A DNA stretch of 64,000 bases from Bradyrhizobium sp. CSA112 (GTDB lineage: Bacteria > Pseudomonadota > Alphaproteobacteria > Rhizobiales > Xanthobacteraceae), in assembly GCF_029051645.1 (NCBI RefSeq), contig NZ_JAACFS010000022.1, positions 1 to 64,000 on the forward strand, given 5' to 3'. The first letter of the stretch is position 1. Each line of letters opens with the position of its first letter. The position numbers and the translations under genes were made by a program. The notes beneath the pieces are model-generated. The model was not told the DNA's origin. It did not search any database and was given only the letters and a program-made list of their open reading frames with translations. Positions 46,103-54,435 of the stretch are shown piece by piece.

Positions 46103-46603
46103 GGCAGACTCGGATTAAACGCGCGGCATATTACTTTAGTTGCAGTTGGCGCCGGGTACGTTCAAACGCGCAGTCTGCGGCTGCCCTGACGGATATTTGG
46201 CGATTTTGCGTCAGCGCGGCCGCTCAAGGGCCTGAATGCGCGATAAAGGCGGCGTTTACCCCCCGTTCAGAGCCCCGGATTGCTGCGTTTGCCGCCTCGG
46301 GCTAGCCAGCCCGACGCAGATTCGGGACGCGCACCTACTCGGAATCCCCGAAAAATCCCCTACATGCTACTCAGTAGTTGCCCGGTGAAAATGTTGCAGC
46401 ACGGCTACAACGCTGGCGAAATGGCACCGTATCTTTACGAGGTGAAGGCCCTTAGCACGACTATTGCATTGCATTGTGAAGTCGCTCGCGTGTCCAATCG
46501 GTGCATGTGCTGATGGTGATTCGCGAACGGAAGCTGTGACGCTCCGACACTGGAACCCTAGTGGTGCGTCCGGCATTTACAGGTGACCATGGAGAGACGG
46601 ATC
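46103..46603. promoter_or_regulatory. 500-base divergent regulatory region before prkA
   Basis: No gene is convincing here. The prkA-proximal end holds a near-consensus EcfG promoter: GGAAC (46552-46556), 17 bases, CATT (46574-46577). A small hairpin, CGGGCT-AGCC-AGCCCG, lies near 46300. The length suggests more than one promoter or upstream control, but I cannot assign others. Confidence 0.45.
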
Positions 46604-48547
46604 ATGTACAACGATTCTCTGTTCAATGCTTTCGCCCGGTCCTTCGAAGCACGAAGCCAGACCGACATGTCGATGGCGGAATATCTGGAGTCGTGTCGAA
46701 GCGATCCGATGCGCTATGCCAATGCAGCCGAACGATTGCTAGCTGCCATCGGTGAGCCTCAGATGATCGACACGGCCAAGGACCCCCGCCTTGGCCGTAT
46801 CTTCTTGAATCGCACGATGCGGCTCTATCCGGCCTTCGCCGGCTTCTATGGCATGGAAGACACGATCGAGCGCCTCGTCGGGTTCTTCCGCCATGCGGCG
46901 CAGGGCCTCGAAGAGCGCAAGCAGATACTCTATCTGCTCGGCCCAGTCGGTGGCGGAAAGTCATCGCTTGCCGAACGCCTCAAGTCGTTGATGGAAGTGC
47001 ATCCGATCTACGTGTTGAAGGCCGGTGATGAAATCAGCCCCGTGTTCGAGAACCCGCTCGGCCTGTTCGATCCGGAAGCGCTCGGCCCGATGCTCGAGGA
47101 GAAGTACGGCATTCCGCGCCGCCGCCTCAGCGGATTGATGAGCCCGTGGTGTTATAAGCGCCTCGAAGCTTTCGGTGGCGATATCTCGCAATTCCGCGTC
47201 GCCAAGATTCAGCCGTCGCGGCTGCGCCAGATCGCGTGCGCAAAGACCGAGCCCGGCGACGAAAACAACCAGGACATCTCGTCGCTGGTCGGTAAGGTCG
47301 ATATCCGCAAGCTCGAGACCTTCGCCCAGAACGATCCCGACGCGTACAGCTATTCGGGCGGGCTCAATCGCGCGAACCAGGGCATTCTCGAATTCGTCGA
47401 AATGTTCAAAGCGCCGATCAAGATGCTGCATCCGTTGCTGACGGCGACGCAGGAAGGCAACTATATCGGCACCGAGAACATCGGCGCGATCCCCTTCACC
47501 GGCATCGTTCTCGCCCATTCCAACGAGGCCGAATGGACAAGCTTCAAGGCCAACAAGAACAACGAGGCCTTCATCGACCGCATCTGCGTCATCAAGGTAC
47601 CGTACGTCCTGCGGGTCACCGAAGAACAGAAGATCTACGAGAAGTTGATCCAGGGCTCCGAACTGGCCACCGCGCCGTGCGCTCCGGCCACGCTGGAAAC
47701 GATGGCGCGCTTTTCGGTGATGTCGCGGCTGCGCAAGCACGAGAATTCGACCGTCTTCGCCAAGATGCGGATCTACGACGGTGAAAGCCTGAAGGAATCC
47801 GATCCGAAGGCGCGCAGCGTTCAGGAATACAGGGATGCGGCCGGCGTTGATGAAGGCATGGACGGCGTTTCGACCCGCTTCGCCTTCAAGGTGCTCGCGG
47901 CAACCTTCAACCATGACACCAATGAGGTCGGTGCCGACGCGGTCCACCTGATGTACACGCTGGAGCAGGCGATCCGGCGCGAGCAGCTTCCCGACGAGGT
48001 CGAGAAGCGTTACCTCGAGTTCATCAAGGCCGAACTGGCGCCGCGCTATGCCGAATTCATCGGGCATGAGATCCAGAAGGCCTATCTCGAATCCTATTCG
48101 GACTACGGCCAGAACCTGTTCGATCGCTACGTCGACTATGCCGATGCCTGGATCGAGGATCAGGATTTCAAGGATCCCGACACCGGACAACTGCTCGATC
48201 GCGATCTGCTCAATCAGGAGCTGACCAAGATCGAAAAGCCGGCCGGGATTGCCAACCCCAAAGACTTCCGCAACGAGGTGGTGAAGTTCTCGCTGCGGTC
48301 GCGGGCCCAGAACGGCGGCAAGAATCCGTCGTGGACCGGCTATGAGAAGATCCGGGAAGTGATCGAGAAGCGGATATTCTCCCAGGTCGAGGATCTGCTG
48401 CCCGTGATATCCTTCGGCTCGAAGAAGGACGGCGAGACCGAGAAGAAGCATGACGACTTTGTCGCGCGCATGGTCGAGCGCGGCTACACCGAGCGGCAAG
48501 TCCGCCGGTTGGTCGAGTGGTACATGCGCGTAAAACAGGCTGGCTGA
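46604..48547 (+). CDS. prkA: PrkA family serine protein kinase
   Basis: This 647-aa protein is an AAA+-like ATPase with a C-terminal kinase-type domain (YeaG in E. coli). Its start MYNDSLFNAFARSFEARSQT aligns with the YeaG N-terminus, which is why I take 46604 over 46583 or 46589. The Walker A is LLGPVGGGKSSLAERLKSL (about residue 108). It opens the prkA-yeaH-spoVR trio, known to be stress and stationary-phase linked; in E. coli yeaGH depends on the general-stress sigma factor. An EcfG-like promoter just upstream would mirror that here. Stop to yeaH start is 12 bases. Confidence 0.94.
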   Translation: MYNDSLFNAFARSFEARSQTDMSMAEYLESCRSDPMRYANAAERLLAAIGEPQMIDTAKDPRLGRIFLNRTMRLYPAFAGFYGMEDTIERLVGFFRHAAQGLEERKQILYLLGPVGGGKSSLAERLKSLMEVHPIYVLKAGDEISPVFENPLGLFDPEALGPMLEEKYGIPRRRLSGLMSPWCYKRLEAFGGDISQFRVAKIQPSRLRQIACAKTEPGDENNQDISSLVGKVDIRKLETFAQNDPDAYSYSGGLNRANQGILEFVEMFKAPIKMLHPLLTATQEGNYIGTENIGAIPFTGIVLAHSNEAEWTSFKANKNNEAFIDRICVIKVPYVLRVTEEQKIYEKLIQGSELATAPCAPATLETMARFSVMSRLRKHENSTVFAKMRIYDGESLKESDPKARSVQEYRDAAGVDEGMDGVSTRFAFKVLAATFNHDTNEVGADAVHLMYTLEQAIRREQLPDEVEKRYLEFIKAELAPRYAEFIGHEIQKAYLESYSDYGQNLFDRYVDYADAWIEDQDFKDPDTGQLLDRDLLNQELTKIEKPAGIANPKDFRNEVVKFSLRSRAQNGGKNPSWTGYEKIREVIEKRIFSQVEDLLPVISFGSKKDGETEKKHDDFVARMVERGYTERQVRRLVEWYMRVKQAG

Positions 48548-48559
48548 GGCGGATGAAAC

Positions 48560-49843
48560 GTGGCCATTCACATTGTCGACCGGCGCCTGAATCCGGGTAG
48601 CAAGAGTCTCGAGAATCGGCAGCGCTTTCTGCGCCGGGCCAAGGCGCTGGTTCAGGGGGCTGTGAAGAAATCGTCGCAGGACCGGGACATCAAGGATGTC
48701 CTGGAAGGCGGCGTGGTCAGCGTGCCCATCGATGGCATGGACGAGCCGCGCTTTCGCCGCGAAGGCGGCACGCGCGACATGGTGCTGCCTGGAAACAAGA
48801 AGTTCGTCGAAGGCGACATCCTTCCGCGACCGAACCAGGGCGGTGGCAAGGGAGGGCGGAACGCGGGCGAGGGCGACAGCGAAGATACGTTCCGCTTCGT
48901 TCTCAGCCGTGACGAGTTTGTCGACCTGTTCCTGGACGATTTGGAATTGCCCGATCTCGCCAAGCGAAAATTGGCCGAGGTCGAAAGCGAGGGCATTCGC
49001 CGGGCGGGTTACACGACATCCGGCTCGCCCGCCAACATTTCCGTCAGCCGAACCGTAAGTCGCGCCCTGGCGCGGCGCGTCGCCCTGCGGCGGCCGAGGC
49101 CGGAGGTGCTGGCGGCCCTCGAGGCGGAGCTTGAGGATTGCAGCGACGAGGCGCGCCGCGCCGAGCTCATGGCCGAGATCGAGGCTCTGAAGACAAAGAT
49201 GCGCCGCATCCCGTTCATCGATCCGATCGACATCCGCTACCGGCGTTTCGAGACGGTGCCGAAGCCCGTGGCGCAGGCCGTCATGTTTTGCCTGATGGAC
49301 GTCTCCGGCTCGATGACCGAGCATATGAAGGATCTCGCCAAGCGCTTCTATATGCTGCTCTACGTATTCCTGAAGCGGCGGTATCGCCACGTCGAGATCG
49401 TTTTCATCCGGCATACCGACCGGGCCGAAGAGGTCGACGAGCAGACGTTCTTTTACGGACCGGCTTCCGGCGGCACGCTGGTGTCGAGCGCGTTGCAGGC
49501 GATGCACGACATCGTGCGGTCGCGGTTCCGGCCGGCGGACTGGAACATCTATGCCGCGCAGGCGTCCGACGGCGACAATTCCTACGCGGACGGCGAGGTC
49601 ACGGGCCGGCTGCTGACCGACATGATCCTGCCGGTCACCCAATTTTTTGCCTATCTGGAAGTCGGCCAGGAAAACGGCTTGAGCTACGAGATGCCCAATT
49701 CAGCGCTCTGGACCCTTTACGAGGGCCTGCGCGCGAGCGGCGCGCCGCTATCGATGCGCAAGGTCAACGAACGCAGCGAGATCTTCCCGGTGTTTCACGA
49801 CCTGTTCCAGCGTCGGGGTCCGCAGGAGAGGACCGCGCCATGA
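48560..49843 (+). CDS. yeaH: YeaH/YhbH family protein (DUF444) with von Willebrand A-like fold
   Basis: This 427-aa protein begins MAIHIVDRRLNPGSKSLENR and carries the conserved VLPGNKKFVEGDILPRP (about 75). A metal-ion-dependent adhesion-site motif DVSGSM (about residue 248) marks the von Willebrand A-like part, followed by YMLLYVFLKRRYRHVEIVFI and a PASGGTLVSSAL. It is the partner of PrkA, and its biochemical role is unsettled. The start is GTG behind GAGGCGG. Its stop overlaps the spoVR start (ATGA). Confidence 0.93.
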   Translation: MAIHIVDRRLNPGSKSLENRQRFLRRAKALVQGAVKKSSQDRDIKDVLEGGVVSVPIDGMDEPRFRREGGTRDMVLPGNKKFVEGDILPRPNQGGGKGGRNAGEGDSEDTFRFVLSRDEFVDLFLDDLELPDLAKRKLAEVESEGIRRAGYTTSGSPANISVSRTVSRALARRVALRRPRPEVLAALEAELEDCSDEARRAELMAEIEALKTKMRRIPFIDPIDIRYRRFETVPKPVAQAVMFCLMDVSGSMTEHMKDLAKRFYMLLYVFLKRRYRHVEIVFIRHTDRAEEVDEQTFFYGPASGGTLVSSALQAMHDIVRSRFRPADWNIYAAQASDGDNSYADGEVTGRLLTDMILPVTQFFAYLEVGQENGLSYEMPNSALWTLYEGLRASGAPLSMRKVNERSEIFPVFHDLFQRRGPQERTAP

Positions 49844-51384
49844 CCGAGACCGGCGAATTGCTGTTTCAGGGGGCCGATTGGGACTTCCGGACGCTGCAGC
49901 GGGTCTGCGACGCCTGCGAGCAGGTTGCGCGGGACGAATTGAAGCTCGACGTCTATCCCAACCAGATCGAGGTTATTACCGCCGAGCAGATGCTGGACGC
50001 TTATTCGTCGGTCGGCATGCCGCTGTTCTACAAGCATTGGTCGTTCGGCAAGCACTTTGCCTTCCAGGAGGCGTCCTATCGCAAGGGGCTGATGGGGCTG
50101 GCCTACGAGATCGTCATCAATTCGTCGCCGTGCATTTCCTACCTGATGGAAGAGAATACGGCGACGATGCAGACGCTCGTCATCGCGCATGCCGCGTTCG
50201 GTCATAACCATTTCTTCAAGAACAACTATCTGTTCAAGCAATGGACGGATGCCGACGGCATTCTCGATTATCTCGAATTCGCCAAGCGCTACGTGGCGCA
50301 TTGCGAGGAACGCCACGGCCGGCTGGCGGTCGAGCACACGCTCGACGCCGCGCATGCCTTGATGTCGCACGGCATCGATCGCTATCCCGGCAAGAAGAGT
50401 CTCGATCTTCGCGCCGAGGAAAAGCGGGCGGGCAGGCGCCGTGCCCACGAGGAGAGCGCATTCAACGATTTGTGGCGCACCGTTCCGACCGGTCCGGCGA
50501 AGAGCGGCGCGGTACTGGACGTCGAGCGCCGCCGCCAGATGCTCGGTCTGCCGCAGGAAAACCTGCTGTATTTTCTCGAGAAGACGGCGCCGCGGCTGAA
50601 GCCCTGGCAACGCGAGATACTGCGGATCGTGCGGCACATCGCGCAATATTTCTATCCGCAGAGCCAGACCAAGGTGATGAACGAGGGCACGGCGACCTAC
50701 GTTCACTACCGCATCCTGAACCGGCTGCACCAGCAGGGGCGGCTGACCGACGGCAATTTCCTCGAATTCCTGCAGTCGCACACCAACGTCGTGTTCCAGC
50801 CCGAGTTCGACGACCCGCGCTATTCCGGCTTCAACCCGTATGCGCTGGGATTTGCGATGATGCAGGACATCGAGCGCATCGTCACCAATCCCGAAGCCGA
50901 GGATCGCGAGTGGTTCCCGGATATCGCCGGGACCGGCGATACGATGGGCGTGTTGCGCGACATCTGGGCCAATTATCGCGATGAAAGCTTCATCAGCCAG
51001 TTCATGAGCCCGCGGCTGATGCGGCACTTCCGCCTGTTCCACCTGCATGACGATCCGGAGGAGCGGGCCGGCATCCGGGTCGACGCGATCCACGACGAGC
51101 GCGGCTACCGCCGGCTGCGGCGCGAACTGTCGCGGCAGTACGATGTCGGCTTCATCGACGCGAACATCGAAGTCGTCGATGTCGACCTTGCCGGCGATCG
51201 TCGCCTGATGTTGCGCCATACCGTGGTAAAGGGCGCCCAGCTCAGCGAAGCCGACACCAAGCGCGTGGTGCAGCACCTTGCCGACCTCTGGAGCTACGAC
51301 GTGTCGCTCGTCGAGGTCGATGGGTCCGACAAGGTCTTGAAGGAGTACGTTGCAAACCCGCGGAACATCGCCGCGGCGGCGTAA
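49840..51384 (+). CDS. spoVR: SpoVR family protein
   Basis: This 514-aa protein begins MTETGELLFQGADWDFRTLQ and holds PLFYKHWSFGKHFAFQE (about 65) and NEGTATYVHYRILNRLHQQG (about 285), core SpoVR/YcgB marks. In Bacillus the homologue is needed for spore cortex; in Gram-negatives it belongs with PrkA and YeaH in stress responses, and its reaction is unknown. I take the ATG at 49840 that overlaps the yeaH stop by 4 bases; a longer frame starting inside yeaH is a shadow. Confidence 0.94.
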   Translation: MTETGELLFQGADWDFRTLQRVCDACEQVARDELKLDVYPNQIEVITAEQMLDAYSSVGMPLFYKHWSFGKHFAFQEASYRKGLMGLAYEIVINSSPCISYLMEENTATMQTLVIAHAAFGHNHFFKNNYLFKQWTDADGILDYLEFAKRYVAHCEERHGRLAVEHTLDAAHALMSHGIDRYPGKKSLDLRAEEKRAGRRRAHEESAFNDLWRTVPTGPAKSGAVLDVERRRQMLGLPQENLLYFLEKTAPRLKPWQREILRIVRHIAQYFYPQSQTKVMNEGTATYVHYRILNRLHQQGRLTDGNFLEFLQSHTNVVFQPEFDDPRYSGFNPYALGFAMMQDIERIVTNPEAEDREWFPDIAGTGDTMGVLRDIWANYRDESFISQFMSPRLMRHFRLFHLHDDPEERAGIRVDAIHDERGYRRLRRELSRQYDVGFIDANIEVVDVDLAGDRRLMLRHTVVKGAQLSEADTKRVVQHLADLWSYDVSLVEVDGSDKVLKEYVANPRNIAAAA

Positions 51385-51407
51385 CCAAGTTTACCGCGTA
51401 ATTAACC

Positions 51408-51515
51408 CCTCATGGTGAGGAGCGCAAAGCGCGTCTCGAACCATGAGGCCCCACCTGTGGCCTACATCCTTCGAGACGCCCGCTCTGCGGGCTCCTCAGG
51501 ATGAGGATTTGAGCA
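51408..51515. repeat. Palindromic repeat between convergent spoVR and korB
   Basis: The perfect pair CCTCATGGT (51408-51416) and ACCATGAGG (51440-51448) is followed by a second stem around CATCCTTCGAGACGCC and its partner GCTCCTCAGGATG. This is a familiar rhizobial intergenic repeat and may end transcription from both operons. Confidence 0.7.
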
Positions 51516-51532
51516 GCTTAAACGCGGCCTGG

Positions 51533-52588
51533 CTACCGCAAGCTGGCGTTGATCTTTTCCAGCGCCGCCGTGCCGGGGCACAGATCCTTGGCTTCCAGCG
51601 AATTGAGCGGCGTCTCGACAGTGTCGAGATGGGCGTGCAGGTCCTCCGCATCCGGGTCGACATAAAGCAGCCCGGTGACCACCTGGCCCTTGGCGGCATG
51701 CTTCTGCAGGAAGGTCATCGCCGCCAGTCGGTCATTGGCGTCATAGTCGGCGTCGATCTTGCGCAGCGCCAGCCGCGTGCCGTCATGCTGCTCGACCATC
51801 TGCACGGTGCCCGGCGCGTAATCGACTGTGATCGGGTCGCGGCCGGTGAGAACGTCGAGGCGGTTCACCGCATCGTTATGCTCACGGACATAATCGAAAC
51901 TCTTGGTCGAGCCGGCGTGGTTGTTGAAGGCGATGCAGGGGCTGACGACGTCGATGAACGCCGCGCCCTTGTGCCGGATGGCGGCGGCGATCAACGGCAC
52001 CAGCTGGGTCTTGTCGCCGGAGAAGCTGCGCGCCACGAAGCTGGCGCCGAGCTGCAGCGCGATCGCCACCAGGTCGATGGCGTTGTCGGTGTTCGTCACG
52101 CCCTTCTTGGACTTCGAGCCGCGGTCGGCGGTGGCCGAGAACTGGCCCTTGGTCAGGCCGTACACGCCGTTGTTCTCGACGATGTAGGTCATGTTGACGC
52201 CGCGCCGGATCGAGTGCGCGAACTGGCCGAAGCCGATCGAGGCACTATCGCCGTCGCCGGAGACGCCGAGATAGATCAGGTCGCGATTGGCGAGGTTGGC
52301 GCCGGTCAGCACCGACGGCATGCGGCCGTGCACCGAGTTGAAGCCGTGCGAATTGCCGAGGAAATAGTCCGGCGTCTTCGAGGAGCAGCCGATGCCGGAT
52401 ATTTTGGCGACGCGATGCGGCTCGATCGAGAGCTCGTAGCAGGCTTCGATGATGGAAGCGGTGATCGAGTCGTGGCCGCAGCCGGCGCACAGGGTCGAGA
52501 TTTTCCCCTCGTAGTCCCGGTGGGTGTAGCCGAGCTCGTTCTTCGGCAGGCCGGGATGATGGAATTTTGGCTTTGCAATGTAGGTCAT
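51533..52588 (-). CDS. korB: 2-oxoacid:ferredoxin oxidoreductase, beta subunit
   Basis: KorB (351 aa) binds thiamine diphosphate and an Fe-S cluster and decarboxylates a 2-oxoacid to an acyl-CoA with low-potential electrons. The marks are LCAGCGHDSITASI (cluster cysteines, about residue 34), GIGCSSKTPDYF, SGDGDSASIGFGQFAHSIRR (metal site, about 130) and VENNGVYGLTKGQ. A further cysteine is in SPCIAFNNH. The length fits the 2-oxoglutarate type. It follows korA with a 4-base overlap and belongs to the operon started by the GltD-like gene. Confidence 0.93.
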   Translation of the reverse strand: MTYIAKPKFHHPGLPKNELGYTHRDYEGKISTLCAGCGHDSITASIIEACYELSIEPHRVAKISGIGCSSKTPDYFLGNSHGFNSVHGRMPSVLTGANLANRDLIYLGVSGDGDSASIGFGQFAHSIRRGVNMTYIVENNGVYGLTKGQFSATADRGSKSKKGVTNTDNAIDLVAIALQLGASFVARSFSGDKTQLVPLIAAAIRHKGAAFIDVVSPCIAFNNHAGSTKSFDYVREHNDAVNRLDVLTGRDPITVDYAPGTVQMVEQHDGTRLALRKIDADYDANDRLAAMTFLQKHAAKGQVVTGLLYVDPDAEDLHAHLDTVETPLNSLEAKDLCPGTAALEKINASLR

Positions 52589-54435
52589 GACACGGCCTTG
52601 CGGAGAGGGGTCACCTTGAGATGGTCCTGGTGGTCGCCGATGGCGTTGGCAATGAAGCGGGCGGTGATCGGGGTGCCGTCATAATGCAGGATCGGCACCA
52701 GCCGGACCGGATCGATACCGTTCTCGTTGACGATCAACTGGCGTAGCTGGCCGTCGCGGTTCTGCTCGACCACGTAAACGAAATCATGGTCGGCGATGAA
52801 GCTCGCCACGCTTGAGTGGAACGGGAAGGCGCGGATGCGCAGGCGATCTAGCTGATGCCCGCGCGCTTCCAGCAAGCCGATCGCCTCGTCCATCGCCGGC
52901 GCGGTTGAGCCGAAATAGATCACGCCGTATTTGGTCGGCTTGGCGGCGTTGGCCTGCAAAGGACGCGGCACCATGTCCTGCGCCGTCTCGAACTTGCGCA
53001 CCAGCCGCTGCATGTTGTCGGCGTAGATGGCGCCTTCTTCCGAATAGCGCGCGTAACGGTCGCGCGAGGTCCCGCGGGTGAAGAACGAGCCCTTGGTCGG
53101 GTGCGTGCCCGGATAGGTGCGATAGGGAATGCCGTCGCCGTCGACATCGAGATAGCGGCCGAAATCGCGGCCGGGTTCGTCGAGCATTTGGGCGGTCATT
53201 ACCTTGCCGCGGTCGTATTGCCGGGCGTCGTCCCACTTCAGCGGGCGGCAGAGGCGGTGGTTCATGCCGATATCGAGGTCGAGCATCAGGAAGATCATGG
53301 TCTGCAGCCGATCGGCGAGGTCGAACGACTGCGCCGCGAACTCGAACGCTTCGGCCGGATCTTCCGGGAACAGCAGGATGTGCTTGGTGTCGCCATGCGA
53401 AGCATAGGCGCAGGCGATGATATCGCATTGCTGGGTGCGCGTCGGCATGCCGGTCGAGGGGCCGGCGCGCTGAATGTTCATGATCACGGCCGGAATTTCC
53501 GCGAAATAGGACAGTCCGATGAACTCTGTCATCAGCGAAATGCCGGGACCGGAGGTTGCGGTGAAGGCCCGCGCGCCATTCCAGGAAGCGCCGATCACAA
53601 TGCCGATGGATGCAAGCTCATCTTCGCCTTGCACGATCGCGTATCTCGCCTTGCCGGTCTCGGGGTCGTGCCGCAGCTTCTTGCAGTGGCTTGTGAAGGC
53701 TTCCGCCACCGACGACGACGGGGTGATCGGATACCAGGCGCAGACGGTGGCGCCGCCATAGACGGCACCGAGCGCAGCCGCGCTGTTGCCTTCCATGAAG
53801 ATGCGGTCGCCGACCTTGTCGGATTTCTTCACCCGAAGACCGATCGGGCATTTCAGGTTCTGCAGCGCCCAGTCGCGGCCGAGATGCAGCGCGTGGACGT
53901 TCGACGACAGAAGCTTTTCCTTGCCCTTGTACTGCTCGCCGATGAGCTGCTCGACCAGCTTGGGATCGAGGTCGAGCAGGGCGCAGAGCGCGCCGAGATA
54001 GATGATGTTCTTGAACAACTGGCGCTGGCGCGGATCGGTGTAGGTCGAGTTGGTGATCGCGGTCAGCGGCACGCCGATTACCGTGATGTCGGCGCGAAAT
54101 TTCGACGTCGGCATCGGCTTGGTCGAATCATAGAACAGATAGCCGCCGGGCTCGATCGAGGCGACGTCCTTGTCCCAGGTCTGGGGATTCATCGCCACCA
54201 TCAAGTCGACGCCGCCGCGGGCGCCGAGATGGCCTTCTTCCGTCACCCGCACCTCGTACCAGGTCGGAAGGCCCTGGATGTTGGAGGGGAAGATGTTGCG
54301 CGGTGACACCGGCACGCCGTGGCGCAGGATCGAGCGCGCGAACAGTTCGTTGGCGCTGGCCGAACCCGAGCCGTTGACGTTGGCGAAGCGGACGACGAAG
54401 TCGTTTACGCTGCTGATCGGGCTTTGGACTGGCAT
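52585..54435 (-). CDS. korA: 2-oxoacid:ferredoxin oxidoreductase, fused gamma-alpha subunit
   Basis: KorA (616 aa) carries an N-terminal CoA-binding gamma domain (about residues 1-200, with ANVNGSGSASANELFARSIL) fused to the pyrimidine-binding alpha domain (about 215-600, with CAWYPITPSSSVAEAF near 233 and ATSGPGISLMTEFIGL near 288). With KorB it probably acts on 2-oxoglutarate. The ATG at 54435 gives the conserved start and overlaps the GltD-like gene by 31 bases, a larger overlap than usual; the alternative longer frame to 54699 lies wholly inside that gene. Confidence 0.92.
   Translation of the reverse strand: MPVQSPISSVNDFVVRFANVNGSGSASANELFARSILRHGVPVSPRNIFPSNIQGLPTWYEVRVTEEGHLGARGGVDLMVAMNPQTWDKDVASIEPGGYLFYDSTKPMPTSKFRADITVIGVPLTAITNSTYTDPRQRQLFKNIIYLGALCALLDLDPKLVEQLIGEQYKGKEKLLSSNVHALHLGRDWALQNLKCPIGLRVKKSDKVGDRIFMEGNSAAALGAVYGGATVCAWYPITPSSSVAEAFTSHCKKLRHDPETGKARYAIVQGEDELASIGIVIGASWNGARAFTATSGPGISLMTEFIGLSYFAEIPAVIMNIQRAGPSTGMPTRTQQCDIIACAYASHGDTKHILLFPEDPAEAFEFAAQSFDLADRLQTMIFLMLDLDIGMNHRLCRPLKWDDARQYDRGKVMTAQMLDEPGRDFGRYLDVDGDGIPYRTYPGTHPTKGSFFTRGTSRDRYARYSEEGAIYADNMQRLVRKFETAQDMVPRPLQANAAKPTKYGVIYFGSTAPAMDEAIGLLEARGHQLDRLRIRAFPFHSSVASFIADHDFVYVVEQNRDGQLRQLIVNENGIDPVRLVPILHYDGTPITARFIANAIGDHQDHLKVTPLRKAVS

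Noticed and set aside
46118..46143. GCAAC-N17-CGTT on the minus strand ahead of the exported 200-aa gene
   Set aside because: The mismatch falls in the critical -35 GGAAC, and the -10 lies only 16 bases from the start codon, too close for comfort.
46431..46450. TGGCAC half of a sigma-54 promoter before prkA
   Set aside because: The TTGC half is missing at the required spacing.
46961..49642. 893-codon minus-strand frame opposite prkA and yeaH
   Set aside because: Antisense shadow; both plus-strand genes have clear motifs.
49138..49839. 234-residue N-terminal extension of spoVR inside yeaH
   Set aside because: It is out of frame with yeaH, Arg/Gly-rich and unlike SpoVR; the ATGA overlap at 49840 gives the conserved start.
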